Source: Consotaella salsifontis
Lineage (GTDB): Bacteria > Pseudomonadota > Alphaproteobacteria > Rhizobiales > Rhizobiaceae
Assembly (NCBI RefSeq): GCF_900167365.1
Contig: NZ_FUXL01000006.1
Location: 214,523 to 278,522, forward strand
Reading direction: 5' to 3'
DNA length: 64,000 nucleotides
Part shown: piece after piece, positions 28,189-36,066 of the stretch
How positions within the stretch are numbered: the stretch's first letter is position 1
How the letters are laid out: each line of letters begins with the position of its first letter
The notes under the pieces: generated by a model
What the model was told of the DNA's origin: nothing
Databases searched by the model: none
What the model saw: only the letters and a program-made list of their open reading frames with translations
Made by a program: the position numbers and the translations under genes

Positions 28189-28215
28189 AAAAAAGGCGGC
28201 CTGAGCTCGGCCGCC
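28189..28215 (-). terminator. intrinsic terminator of fliJ
   Basis: A 7-bp stem GGCGGCC/GGCCGCC with a 7-base loop. On the minus strand it is followed by six T. It lies about 50 bases after the fliJ stop codon. Confidence 0.8.
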
Positions 28216-28263
28216 CCTATCATGATGTTCGCGCCAAAGCGCCGCTTTAGCGGCAGCCCTCCC

Positions 28264-28629
28264 TCAGGCGGTGAGTGGACGCCGGTCGTCTTCCTCGCGA
28301 TGATGATCGCGCTGCTCCAGCTTCTCGGCATTCTCTAGCTCGGCCTCAGCCTCCTCGAGAGCGATCCGAGCCGCGTTGATTTGGACCCTCAGATCCTTGA
28401 CCGAATTCATGAGATTGTCGCGGCGAGCCCGCGCCGCCTTGGCGAAGGTCGGATAAGCGAAATGGGTAACGTCCGTTATGCCTGACTTTTTTTCCTCGGA
28501 AGCAATCTGAGCGTCGAGCTCTGTAGCCATTTTCTCGAATTCGGCCATCATCAGATCAAGCTGCTCGACCTGCCGGCGCTTCTCATTAACTTTGAAGCGC
28601 GTGAGGCGCACGAGGTTGTCCCGCTTCAT
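28264..28629 (-). CDS. fliJ: flagellar export protein FliJ
   Basis: 121 aa, almost entirely alpha-helical coiled coil (KRRQVEQLDLMMAEFEKMATELDAQI and later AARIALEEAEAELENAEKLEQ). The N-terminus MKRDNLVRLTRFKV is typical of rhizobial FliJ. FliJ is the stalk of the type III export ATPase FliI at the flagellar base. Here it is a single-gene unit divergent from ctrA, not in an operon with fliI; no other flagellar gene is in the window. The shared upstream region suggests cell-cycle control of its expression. Confidence 0.85.
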   Translation of the reverse strand: MKRDNLVRLTRFKVNEKRRQVEQLDLMMAEFEKMATELDAQIASEEKKSGITDVTHFAYPTFAKAARARRDNLMNSVKDLRVQINAARIALEEAEAELENAEKLEQRDHHREEDDRRPLTA

Positions 28630-29016
28630 GTTCCGTATCCCACATTGTCAGGAATCCGTAAAAAAACGGTCCCGTCTTAGGTTCGCGGCGGTTTCAGGCA
28701 AGCCTCGTCAGGTAATGCTCTTAACCGTCTGTTTACGCGCACCGTTAATCATAGGGACGAGGATTTAAGGCCGGGTAAATCGATCACGTTCGGACACCGC
28801 AATGACAGCGGGTTCCACCGAAAGCGAAAGCTGCCACAGGAGGAGCAGTTCGAACGTCGGTCAAAAGTGGCCGCGGTGTTCGCCGCGGAAAGCTGCCTAT
28901 GATGGGCAAAGATGTTTTGTTAACCATTCCATGCCAAGAATGGGCATGCGGATAGCTCAAACAAATAATCTTGCCGGAATTGTGGCTTTCGGTAGGGCGG
29001 CTGAGAGGAAGTTAGT
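28630..29016. promoter_or_regulatory. fliJ-ctrA divergent regulatory region
   Basis: 387 bases without a gene. It holds a GANTC methylation site (GAATC, 28652-28656) close to the fliJ start and a near-consensus CtrA box at 28721-28736 (TTAA, 7 bases, TTTAC). Several TTAA half sites are also present (for example within GTTAACC near 28919-28925). Autoregulation of ctrA and control by CcrM methylation are known in Caulobacter and other alphaproteobacteria, and these elements fit that scheme. The exact promoters are not resolved. Confidence 0.6.
28721..28736 (+). promoter_or_regulatory. near-consensus CtrA box upstream of ctrA
   Basis: TTAA-CCGTCTG-TTTAC differs from TTAA-N7-TTAAC by one base. 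It lies about 280 bases before the ctrA start and 95 bases before the fliJ start, so it may serve either gene. Confidence 0.5.
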
Positions 29017-29712
29017 ATGCGCGTTCTTTTAATTGAAGATGACAGCGCTGTAGCTCAAAGCATTGAGCTCATGCTGAAGTCCGAGAGCTTTAATGTCTAT
29101 ACGACCGACCTTGGGGAAGAAGGCGTCGACCTCGGCAAGTTGTATGACTACGACATTATCCTGCTGGATTTGAACCTGCCGGACATGTCGGGTTACGAGG
29201 TTTTGCGCACCCTTCGTCTTTCAAAGGTGAAGACGCCGATCCTGATCCTCTCCGGCATGGCCGGCATTGAGGATAAGGTTCGCGGCCTCGGCTTCGGTGC
29301 CGACGATTACATGACGAAGCCCTTCCACAAGGACGAGCTCGTCGCGCGCATCCATGCCATCGTTCGTCGCTCCAAGGGCCATGCCCAGTCGGTCATCGTC
29401 ACGGGCGATCTCACCGTCAATCTGGATGCCAAGACCGTGGAAGTGAACGGTCAGCGCGTCCATCTGACGGGCAAGGAATATGCGATGCTCGAGCTGCTTT
29501 CGCTGCGCAAGGGCACCACGCTGACCAAGGAAATGTTCCTCAACCACCTCTATGGTGGCATGGACGAGCCTGAGCTGAAGATCATCGACGTCTTCATCTG
29601 CAAGCTGCGCAAGAAGCTGGCCAACGCCACCGACGGCAAGAACTACATCGAGACGGTCTGGGGCCGCGGCTATGTGCTGCGTGAGCCGGATCAGGACACC
29701 CGCGCCGCCTGA
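29017..29712 (+). CDS. ctrA: cell-cycle master response regulator CtrA
   Basis: 231 aa OmpR-family regulator. The receiver domain carries acidic residues in [20 protein letters not shown], phospho-acceptor Asp51 ([12 protein letters not shown]) and Lys in [13 protein letters not shown]. The winged-helix DNA-binding domain includes [32 protein letters not shown] and [14 protein letters not shown], the near-invariant CtrA recognition region. The C-terminus ends Arg-Ala-Ala, compatible with ClpXP degradation, as known for Caulobacter CtrA. It is activated through ChpT, encoded about 0.7 kb away. The start has GAGAGGAAG upstream. A terminator follows. Confidence 0.97.
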   Translation: MRVLLIEDDSAVAQSIELMLKSESFNVYTTDLGEEGVDLGKLYDYDIILLDLNLPDMSGYEVLRTLRLSKVKTPILILSGMAGIEDKVRGLGFGADDYMTKPFHKDELVARIHAIVRRSKGHAQSVIVTGDLTVNLDAKTVEVNGQRVHLTGKEYAMLELLSLRKGTTLTKEMFLNHLYGGMDEPELKIIDVFICKLRKKLANATDGKNYIETVWGRGYVLREPDQDTRAA

Positions 29713-29755
29713 GTGGCATCGGCTGACGGCGGTCCGCCCCCGCCGTTCGAGCCGA

Positions 29756-29800
29756 CGAAAGACCCGGTTTGCCGTCTTGGCGCCGGGTCTTCGTGTTTTT
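29756..29800 (+). terminator. intrinsic terminator of ctrA
   Basis: An 11-bp stem (GACCCGG core extended by CGAA, one bulged A) with a 15-base loop, followed by TGTTTTT. About 45 bases past the ctrA stop codon. Confidence 0.8.
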
Positions 29801-29854
29801 GGAATGCCGATTTCTGCTTCCGCAAAATCAAACGGCCGCAGCCGTGCCCGCCGA

Positions 29855-30229
29855 TCAGGCGGCCGCTCCGATATAGGGCGAAAGCCAGCCGGCCAGCCGC
29901 TCTCGATCGAACGGCTTGTAGATGAAGCCATTCGCGCCCGCGCGCTTCAGCCGGGTCATCTTCCCGAGATTCTCGTCCACCAAAAGCCCAAGGATCACCG
30001 GGCGCTCTCCGGATGGGAGCGAGCGGATCGCGCGGACAGCGTCCTCTCCAGACTGATCGGGAAGCGTGCCGGCAACGATGATGAGATCGGGCATTGCGCC
30101 CTCTCGCAGAACCTTCAGGGCCGCATCAGCCGACTCGGCGCCATCCACCACCATGCCCATCTGGAACATGATCCGCGCAGCCACCTTGCGGATGACCTCT
30201 GATTCATCGACCACGAGACAGGTGTGCAT
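29855..30229 (-). CDS. single-domain pseudo-receiver lacking the phospho-acceptor Asp
   Basis: 124 aa CheY-like fold. It has VVDESEVIRKVAARI with the acidic pair at 8-9, and GANGFIYKPFDRERL with the conserved Lys-Pro. The strand-3 end reads AMPDLIIVAGTLPDQSG: residue 53, where the phosphorylated Asp should be, is Ala (codon GCC on the minus strand). The switch Thr/Ser position (GLLVDE) is also altered. It should not take phosphate by the usual route. The start MHTCLVVDES follows GAGGG. It is 160 bases downstream of chpT on the same strand and convergent with ctrA, so a role in tuning ChpT or its partners is a guess. Confidence 0.8.
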   Translation of the reverse strand: MHTCLVVDESEVIRKVAARIMFQMGMVVDGAESADAALKVLREGAMPDLIIVAGTLPDQSGEDAVRAIRSLPSGERPVILGLLVDENLGKMTRLKRAGANGFIYKPFDRERLAGWLSPYIGAAA

Positions 30230-30389
30230 GTCGCCCTCGCCGCTACCGGCCAACCAACGAATACTCGTCGACCGAAGCACCATCAATGGCATGGGCGCCG
30301 TAACATTTCGTGAATCGACCGCGTCAAACCCGCGCCCGGGGCGAAGGAGCGCCCCTAGGCTCGAGCCGACGCGAAAGGCCGCGTCTTGC

Positions 30390-31028
30390 TCAGGCCTTCT
30401 TGGCGGCAACGATCCGAGCAGTTTCCCCTTCGACCGACACCTCAATACCAAGGCCGGTTTCCTGGGCCAGCAGAAGCGCATAGTAGGGTTGGATGCCATA
30501 GGAATCCAACGGCTCCTCAAGGCCCTTGCCGTTCAGCATGATGAGGAACCGCTCAGGCACGCGGAGGCGCGGCCCCGATATCACGAGCGTAAAGCGCGGA
30601 TCCGTCTCAGGTGTCTCCACCGACACGTCGATGGTGCCGCCGCGCGGCAGGCAGGAATTCGCCACCACGATCAGATTGAGCAGGGTCTTGGCGAGGTTCT
30701 TGGCGACATAGGCGCGCTCGCCGTTCCAGGTGAGCGTCGGCTTCTCGAACCCCATGAAGCCCTCTGCGACGGACCGGGCGTCGCCGAGATCGAGCGAGGC
30801 CTGAGGCGATCCGGAAGCGCCGAAGGCGATGCGGGCGAACTGCAGCTTCGCCACCGCGCTTTTCGTCGATGAGCGCACCAGGGCCATCGCGTCCGGATCG
30901 TCCGGCATTTCTTCGAGAAGTTCGAGCCCGCTCTGGATCGCGCCAACAGGCGAGATGATGTCATGGCAAAGGCGGCTGGCCAGCAGGGCCGCCAGATCAG
31001 GCGCCGAAACATCTGGAAGGTTGGCCAT
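30390..31028 (-). CDS. chpT: histidine phosphotransferase ChpT
   Basis: 212 aa. The dimerisation helix holds the phosphorylated His in LASRLCHDIISPVGAIQSGLELLEEM (about residue 22). The C-terminal half is a degenerate HATPase fold (AKTLLNLIVVANSCLPRGGTIDVSVE) that no longer binds ATP. ChpT passes phosphate from the CckA kinase to CtrA and CpdR. It is divergent from eipA and lies upstream of the pseudo-receiver gene, near ctrA. This arrangement is well conserved in Hyphomicrobiales. Identity is firm. Confidence 0.93.
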   Translation of the reverse strand: MANLPDVSAPDLAALLASRLCHDIISPVGAIQSGLELLEEMPDDPDAMALVRSSTKSAVAKLQFARIAFGASGSPQASLDLGDARSVAEGFMGFEKPTLTWNGERAYVAKNLAKTLLNLIVVANSCLPRGGTIDVSVETPETDPRFTLVISGPRLRVPERFLIMLNGKGLEEPLDSYGIQPYYALLLAQETGLGIEVSVEGETARIVAAKKA

Positions 31029-31249
31029 ATCGGGAATGGTCTCCGGAATGATGCAGCAGAGCCGCGAATCGGCGGCAGAGATGTCGGCGCAGAATGAGTC
31101 GACCGAACCTTCCCGTCAACCGAAGGCAAGTCCGCAAAGCGGCGTTAGTCCTTTGGCAACCATGTTCGGGTCAAATGCAGTGAAGAGAGAGCGCCCGCTT
31201 GACGCGCTGGCGGGCCATCCATCGCCTCCGACCCATGAAAGGATCAACG

Positions 31250-31837
31250 ATGCTCGATTTCTGCAAGCGCTTGCGCGGTATCGTCGTCGCCGGAGCTTTC
31301 GCCCTCGGCGCAGTCGTCGCGGTCGAAGCGCCAGCATATGCACAGCAGCAGCAATCGTCCTACACCATGGACGAGATCGTCTCAGAAGGTCATCGCTTCT
31401 TCGGCACCACCTCCGGCAGCCTTGCCAAGCTTATCGAGCGGGCCTTCCAGCGCTACGGACTGCCGAATGGCTACATTCTGGGCGAAGAGGCCGGCGGTGC
31501 CTTCTTCGCCGGAGCACGTTTCGGCGAGGGCACGCTGTTCACCAAGAACGCGGGCCAGCACCGCGTGTTCTGGCAGGGCCCCTCGCTCGGCTTCGATGTC
31601 GGCGGCGACGGCGCCCGCACCATGATGCTCGTCTATGATCTCCCTTCGGTGGAGGCAATGTTTGGCCGCTTCGGCGGCGTGTCGGGCAGCGCCTATCTGG
31701 TGGGCGGGGCCGGCATGACGGTCCTGGAGCGAAACGACATCGTCATCGTTCCGGTGAAGACCGGCGTGGGCGCGCGCCTCGGCCTCAACCTGGGCTATCT
31801 GAAGATCACGCCGATGCCGACCTGGAACCCGTTCTGA
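31250..31837 (+). CDS. eipA: EipA-type periplasmic protein (DUF1134)
   Basis: 195 aa with a cleavable signal peptide (MLDFCKRLRGIVVAGAFALGA... ending near PAYAQ). The mature domain YTMDEIVSEGHRFFGTTSGSLAKLIERAF, GYILGEEAGGAFFAGARFGEG and VGARLGLNLGYLKIT is DUF1134. In Brucella this family member, EipA, is a small periplasmic barrel needed for envelope integrity and virulence, encoded beside chpT as here. The start is chosen for AAAGGATC at good spacing; two further ATGs lie upstream in frame. Divergent from chpT. Confidence 0.9.
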   Translation: MLDFCKRLRGIVVAGAFALGAVVAVEAPAYAQQQQSSYTMDEIVSEGHRFFGTTSGSLAKLIERAFQRYGLPNGYILGEEAGGAFFAGARFGEGTLFTKNAGQHRVFWQGPSLGFDVGGDGARTMMLVYDLPSVEAMFGRFGGVSGSAYLVGGAGMTVLERNDIVIVPVKTGVGARLGLNLGYLKITPMPTWNPF

Positions 31838-32052
31838 TCGACGGTTCCTTGCCTTCTCGGGCAGTCCTGCAATACTCGCCGTACAGGCGCGGTGCCCCGC
31901 CGATCGCGGCGGGCATCGCGCATTGGCGCGACCAGTTGCCAAAGAGGCTGTCGCGCCCTCTAATCTCTCAAGGATCGGCCGCGTTGCGACCAGTCGGCAT
32001 CGACCGGCGGCGCGGGGCGCGGATTCGTGCCGATCTTTGCTAGAAGTTACCC

Positions 32053-33159
32053 ATGCTCGCGCTCGCCCTGCTCTTCCTTCTCGGTTTCTTCGTCGCCACT
32101 CTGGCGGGGTTGCTGCTCGCCCCTATCCTGTGGCGCAAGGCTCAGTTTTTTGCCTGGCGCGACTTTGAGGCATCGGTTCCTACGACAAGCAACGAAATTC
32201 GCGGGCAGATGGACTTCGTTCGGGCAGAAGCGGCCGCTTCGGTTCGCCGACAGGAGATCGCGGCCGAGGAAACTGCCGAACGGGCGGCGCGGGAAAGAGC
32301 CGAGGCCGGGCGGGTGATCATTGAGAACGCCGACCTGCGCATTCAGGGAAGAGCGCTGGAGCGCCGGATCGCGGAGTTGAACGAGGAAATCGCGTCCCTG
32401 CGATCGGATGTGGCCTCGCAGGCAGAGGAAAACGAGAGGTTGGCGAGCGCGCTCGATTCAACCAGGAGCGATCTCGCCTCCCGAACCGACGACCTTGCCA
32501 TTCTGGACAAACGCTTCCGCGACCTTGCCGATATCGCCGAGGAGCGCAAGGTTGCCATCGTCGCTTTGGAGACCAAGCAGGAAAGATCCGCCGACAGCCT
32601 GCGATCGGCGGAAAAGCGCATTCGCGAGCTTGAAGAATCCGGACAACGCGCGAAGGCCGACGCGGCCAGCCTGGAGGCAAGCCTGAAAAGGGAAAAGACC
32701 CACGCGGCGTCACTCGCGGAAAAGCTCGAAAGACAGCTTTCGCTCATCGCAGATCGGGACGAGGAAATCGAACGCCTTCGGAGCGACATCAATCCAGGTG
32801 TCGAAGGCAGTTTTCGACACCAAGCCAACGAACTCACGACCCGCAGCCGATCCTTGAGAGATGCAGTTCAGCGCTCCGAAGCAAACGGAACGCTCGATGA
32901 AGAAGCCATTCGCGATCGCATTGGCGATATCGCAGCGCGCGTCATCCGTCTCACCGCGCTGGCCGAAGGACCCGCTTCCCCGCTTTCGCCGATGGTTGGC
33001 GATTCGGCGGATGCCGTGCCGGAGCGCGATGCGAGTGGCGCCCCGAGCCTGGCCGAACGCGTTCGCACCCTTGCCGAGCGGGACCGGCAGAAATTGCCGC
33101 CGCCCGGCTACCGGCCCTCGAACACGAGCGGAGGGCACGAAGGCGACGATCAGGCGTAG
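32053..33159 (+). CDS. membrane-anchored coiled-coil protein of unknown function
   Basis: 368 aa. One N-terminal helix (MLALALLFLLGFFVATLAGLLLAPILW) is followed by RKAQFFAWRDFEASVPTTSNEIRGQMDFVRAEAA. A long charged coiled coil runs from about residues 60 to 265 (IAELNEEIASLRSDVASQAEENERLASALDSTRSDLASRTDDL and so on), and a disordered Pro-rich tail ends the protein. The ribosome site is weak, but the reading frame has clear heptad structure. It probably faces the cytoplasm. Scaffolding is a reasonable guess; no family is recognised. Convergent with the SpoU methyltransferase gene. Confidence 0.75.
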   Translation: MLALALLFLLGFFVATLAGLLLAPILWRKAQFFAWRDFEASVPTTSNEIRGQMDFVRAEAAASVRRQEIAAEETAERAARERAEAGRVIIENADLRIQGRALERRIAELNEEIASLRSDVASQAEENERLASALDSTRSDLASRTDDLAILDKRFRDLADIAEERKVAIVALETKQERSADSLRSAEKRIRELEESGQRAKADAASLEASLKREKTHAASLAEKLERQLSLIADRDEEIERLRSDINPGVEGSFRHQANELTTRSRSLRDAVQRSEANGTLDEEAIRDRIGDIAARVIRLTALAEGPASPLSPMVGDSADAVPERDASGAPSLAERVRTLAERDRQKLPPPGYRPSNTSGGHEGDDQA

Positions 33160-33208
33160 ATGGCATACGCCTCGTGCATGGACCGTCGGAAGTCGCGCTC
33201 AGCGGCTC

Positions 33209-34051
33209 CTACTGCTGCTTTCGGGTGAAGATGTGGTGCAGCACCAGCGCCGCCGCCGTGGCGACGTTCAGGCTGTCGACCTGCGGTGATATCTCGATCC
33301 TCGCGGTTCTCGTGCGCTCGAGAATATCCGGCGACAGTCCCTCCCCCTCTGTTCCGAGGACGAGCGCAGTCGCTCCATTCGGCACGAACCCGGACACGGC
33401 TTCGCCGCCGCGAGGCGTGAGGGCAAGCACCTCAAAGCCATGCCTCATCAAAGCCGCCAGCATTTCCGCAGGGGTTTCGAACCGCAGGATTGGAATGTGG
33501 AAAACCTGCCCCACCGAAACGCGGATGGCCTTTCGGTAGAACGGATCGCAGCAGCTCCGATCAATCAGGACAGCCCCCGCCTCGAACGCGGCTGCGTTGC
33601 GAAACACCGCGCCCATGTTGTCATGGTTGGCGAGGCCGATCAGGCAGACGACTGTTTTTCTTCGGACTGCGAGGCTCGCGAGCGCAACGTCGATGCCTGG
33701 GTCGGCGCCTGCCGGCTCGCCATGAGCCAGAACGCCACGATGCACCGGGAAGCCGGCAATCAAGTTCATCACGCTCCGGTCCGCAATGTAGATCGGCACG
33801 TCAGCGGGAACGCTGTGGAGCAAGGGTTCGATGCCGGCCAACCGGTTTTTCAGAATCAGCAGGCATGTCGGCCGAAAGTGCGGTGACGCGAGCAACCGTT
33901 CGAGTACGACGGTGCCCTCGGCGATGAACCCGTTCCGGCCGACGACATCCCGTTCCCGCACGTTCCGGAAGACGGAGATGCGCTCATCTTCCGGGTTGTC
34001 GATCGCAATAACCGGCGAAGTGCGAGTCGCGGCCCCGGTGCTGTCGTTCAT
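33209..34051 (-). CDS. SpoU/TrmH family RNA 2'-O-methyltransferase
   Basis: 280 aa. The three SPOUT motifs are visible in the C-terminal half: GLANHDNMGAVFRNAAAF (motif 1), ALVLGTEGEGLSP (motif 2) and ISPQVDSLNVATAAALVLHHI (motif 3). They form the knotted SAM site. The N-terminal half is a substrate-binding domain (VFRNVRERDVVGRNGFIAEGTVVLERLLAS). It methylates ribose in tRNA or rRNA; the exact target cannot be read off. It is 21 bases after a small membrane-protein gene and likely shares its transcript. Confidence 0.9.
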   Translation of the reverse strand: MNDSTGAATRTSPVIAIDNPEDERISVFRNVRERDVVGRNGFIAEGTVVLERLLASPHFRPTCLLILKNRLAGIEPLLHSVPADVPIYIADRSVMNLIAGFPVHRGVLAHGEPAGADPGIDVALASLAVRRKTVVCLIGLANHDNMGAVFRNAAAFEAGAVLIDRSCCDPFYRKAIRVSVGQVFHIPILRFETPAEMLAALMRHGFEVLALTPRGGEAVSGFVPNGATALVLGTEGEGLSPDILERTRTARIEISPQVDSLNVATAAALVLHHIFTRKQQ

Positions 34052-34072
34052 TCCTATCCCTGAGTGAGGATA

Positions 34073-34303
34073 TCAAGCCTGATAGTGTTCGCCGCGACGC
34101 CAATAGCGAGCCTGCATCCGCGGCGCAATCATCCACGCGATGGGGATAGCCACCAGGAAGCTCACGATGGTCACTGACGGCATCAGCCAAGTCCAGCTTT
34201 CCTTGATCGACGGAAACGACAGGACCAGGATGGTCATAGCGCCAAAGACGACCGCTTGGATGACACCATAGATGATTACTGCGATGATGAGCCGGGTCTT
34301 CAT
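34073..34303 (-). CDS. small two-helix membrane protein
   Basis: 76 aa, with hydrophobic helices at about 4-27 and 42-62 and a basic C-terminal tail (RMQARYWRRGEHYQA). The start has GAGAG upstream on the minus strand. It sits 21 bases before the SpoU methyltransferase gene, suggesting co-transcription. No family is recognised. Its helix-rich composition is unlike a chance frame at this GC content, which supports a real gene. Confidence 0.6.
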   Translation of the reverse strand: MKTRLIIAVIIYGVIQAVVFGAMTILVLSFPSIKESWTWLMPSVTIVSFLVAIPIAWMIAPRMQARYWRRGEHYQA

Positions 34304-34398
34304 GGAGACTCTCGCTGAAAATGTTTCGCTGCCCGTACAACTCGCGGGAGGCGAAAAAGTTTTCGCGAGGCAGTCGCAAGTTCAGTCGCTGCTCGACG

Positions 34399-35091
34399 TC
34401 AGTTCCTTCCCTGGCGCGATGCGCCGATGATCGGCGCCGGCGGTTGCGACGGTGCGATGAGCCCGCCAACAAGCCCGGCAGGAATGGAAGGGCCGCCGAT
34501 GGGCGTCACCGTCCGTACGCCGAGAGGCACCATGTCCGGCGGCGTGGGCCCGCTTGCGGCCACAGCGACGGGCCGGGCCGCGTGTACCGCTAGCGCCTCT
34601 CCCCCGCTGGCACGACGGAAAATCGGACGTTGCGCAGGCAATGGCACATTGCGCCGCCGGGCCTCGTTCTCCTTCGCCCGCGAAGGACGCGGATCGATCC
34701 TGGCGAGGTGCGGTGCATCGTCCTTGGCGTTCGACGTTGGGGCCGGTGAAAACGATGCGACAGTCTTCGCCGGATGGGAGGTAACCGGCCCTGTCCTCTC
34801 TGGTCTGATCGCGTCCGTCCGGTCGGTTCGCGCCACCTCGGGAGTGGTGAAGGTTCTCGCAGGGCGGCGCGGCGCCGGGCGCCACGACGCCGGCAACGAG
34901 GCTTGCCAGTTGCGAGGCATCAGCCCGACGGACTGAGTAACCCCTTGCGACAAAGAGCCAGGGCCGATCCATGCCACGGCGATGCCTGCGGCCACCAGCC
35001 AGCCGCTCGCCGGAAGCAACTTCCAGCCTCGCGGTTTCTTCGCGGCGGCGGAGCGGGTTCGTTTGGCCATTCTCATCATCCCGTTCAGCAT
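34399..35091 (-). CDS. hypothetical protein, single membrane helix and Pro/Arg-rich tail
   Basis: 230 aa. A basic N-terminus (MAKRTRSAAAKKPRGWK) precedes one hydrophobic segment (GWLVAAGIAVAWIGPGSL), then a low-complexity region rich in Pro, Arg, Ala and Thr with no domain. A second frame covers the same DNA, but only this one shows a membrane segment. The start is uncertain among three near-adjacent ATGs (MLNGMMRMAKRT). Probably a one-helix anchored protein. It is upstream of the small membrane-protein gene on the same strand. Moderate confidence that it is translated. Confidence 0.5.
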   Translation of the reverse strand: MLNGMMRMAKRTRSAAAKKPRGWKLLPASGWLVAAGIAVAWIGPGSLSQGVTQSVGLMPRNWQASLPASWRPAPRRPARTFTTPEVARTDRTDAIRPERTGPVTSHPAKTVASFSPAPTSNAKDDAPHLARIDPRPSRAKENEARRRNVPLPAQRPIFRRASGGEALAVHAARPVAVAASGPTPPDMVPLGVRTVTPIGGPSIPAGLVGGLIAPSQPPAPIIGASRQGRN

Positions 35092-35456
35092 GCGTTGAGG
35101 ATGACCCTAACCGCGACTTCTTTCCCTGGGGTTTCCGCCGGCCCTGTCGTGCCGGTATTCTCAAGGGGACGTTCCGGCCGCTCAATCTGATGGAAAAATC
35201 GCAGCCACTGACCGCTCGCTTCGATGGACGACGTGCGCGACCGCCCCTGCGACGGTTAAAACGATAGACGTCCCAGAGCCCCTCGATGACAAGCGCCCCA
35301 GGCGCGGATTACCGTGCGGCTATGCGCTCATAATGAACTGCAAAAACCACCGATAGAATTGGGGTCGCCAGAGAGAAATTGGAGAATGCACGAGACTAGC
35401 AGACGACGGCCAAGGGCGGTCGCCCCTTCATTATGAAAAGATCATATTGAAGAGAA
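35092..35456. other. 365-base intergenic region upstream of hypothetical gene, downstream of tRNA-Glu
   Basis: No gene is seen. Next to the tRNA 3' end lie an imperfect 11-bp hairpin (35426-35452) and a short GC hairpin (35412-35429). They may form the end of the tRNA transcript, though no T run follows. Confidence 0.4.
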
Positions 35457-35532
35457 TGGTACTCCCAAGGGGACTCGAACCCCTGTTTTCGCCGTGAGAG
35501 GGCGACGTCCTAGACCGCTAGACGATGGGAGC
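35457..35532 (-). tRNA. tRNA-Glu (CTC anticodon)
   Basis: The minus-strand sequence folds as a complete cloverleaf. The acceptor stem is GCTCCCA/TGGGAGT, with a terminal G-T pair. The anticodon stem TCGCC/GGCGA holds loop CTCTCAC with anticodon CTC, which reads GAG. The T-arm is CAGGGGTTCGAGTCCCCT with the TTCGA loop. The CCA end is encoded (35457-35459). The elements match alphaproteobacterial tRNA-Glu. MnmA, encoded in this window, modifies the other, UUC-anticodon isoacceptor. Confidence 0.95.
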
Positions 35533-35689
35533 GTCTCGGTTGCCGGGTCGATATAGTCGGCGAGCTTTCCGAACGCAAGCGCTTTTCGCGTCTTTCCTGG
35601 ACAAGCATGGATTTTACGCCCCAGCCCATCCGCCGCTGGCCGCAGGGCCGAAGCCACGCCGCTGGCAAAGGCCCGCATTTCCATAGACT

Positions 35690-36037
35690 TCAGCGGCCAG
35701 GAAAGGCGTATCGTGCGAGAACGGCGCCTGTGGAAAGATCCATCAGGATCATCCCCTCGCCGCCTTCGCCGCCGACATGAAGAAGCGCGCGGTCGCCATC
35801 GAGAGAGACGTCGCGCACTACCGTTCCGGCCGGCAGATCGACCGCGAAGGGCTCCCCTTTTGCCGCGAACGCAGGGGCTTCGACAGGTCGCGTCGCCCTG
35901 TAGACAATCACGCCCACGACAGTCATAAAGCCCACGGCCATGACGCCGATGGAGACGGCAAGCAGACGCACCATGCGGCGGCGGAGAATCTCGGCAGCCG
36001 GATCCAGCGGCGTCTCGGGTTCGTCTGTTCGATCCAT
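35690..36037 (-). CDS. small bitopic membrane protein, conserved hypothetical
   Basis: 115 aa. An acidic N-terminus (MDRTDEPETPLDPAAEILRRRM) precedes one membrane helix (VRLLAVSIGVMAVGFMTVVGVIVY). The periplasmic beta-rich segment reads PFAVDLPAGTVVRDVSLDGDRALLHV and MILMDLSTGAVLARYAF. This organisation is found in small conserved proteins encoded beside rluD in alphaproteobacteria; it may correspond to DUF6476, which I cannot confirm. The start has GAAGAAGAT upstream. It is divergent from rluD, with only about 29 bases between the chosen starts. Confidence 0.7.
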   Translation of the reverse strand: MDRTDEPETPLDPAAEILRRRMVRLLAVSIGVMAVGFMTVVGVIVYRATRPVEAPAFAAKGEPFAVDLPAGTVVRDVSLDGDRALLHVGGEGGEGMILMDLSTGAVLARYAFPGR

Positions 36038-36066
36038 ATCTTCTTCACATCGACTAGGGGTGTCCG

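Noticed and set aside
34382..35185. alternative 267-codon frame over the hypothetical gene at 34399-35091
   Set aside because: Very Arg/Gly-rich, no membrane segment and no start signal, whereas the chosen frame shows a basic N-terminus and a membrane helix.
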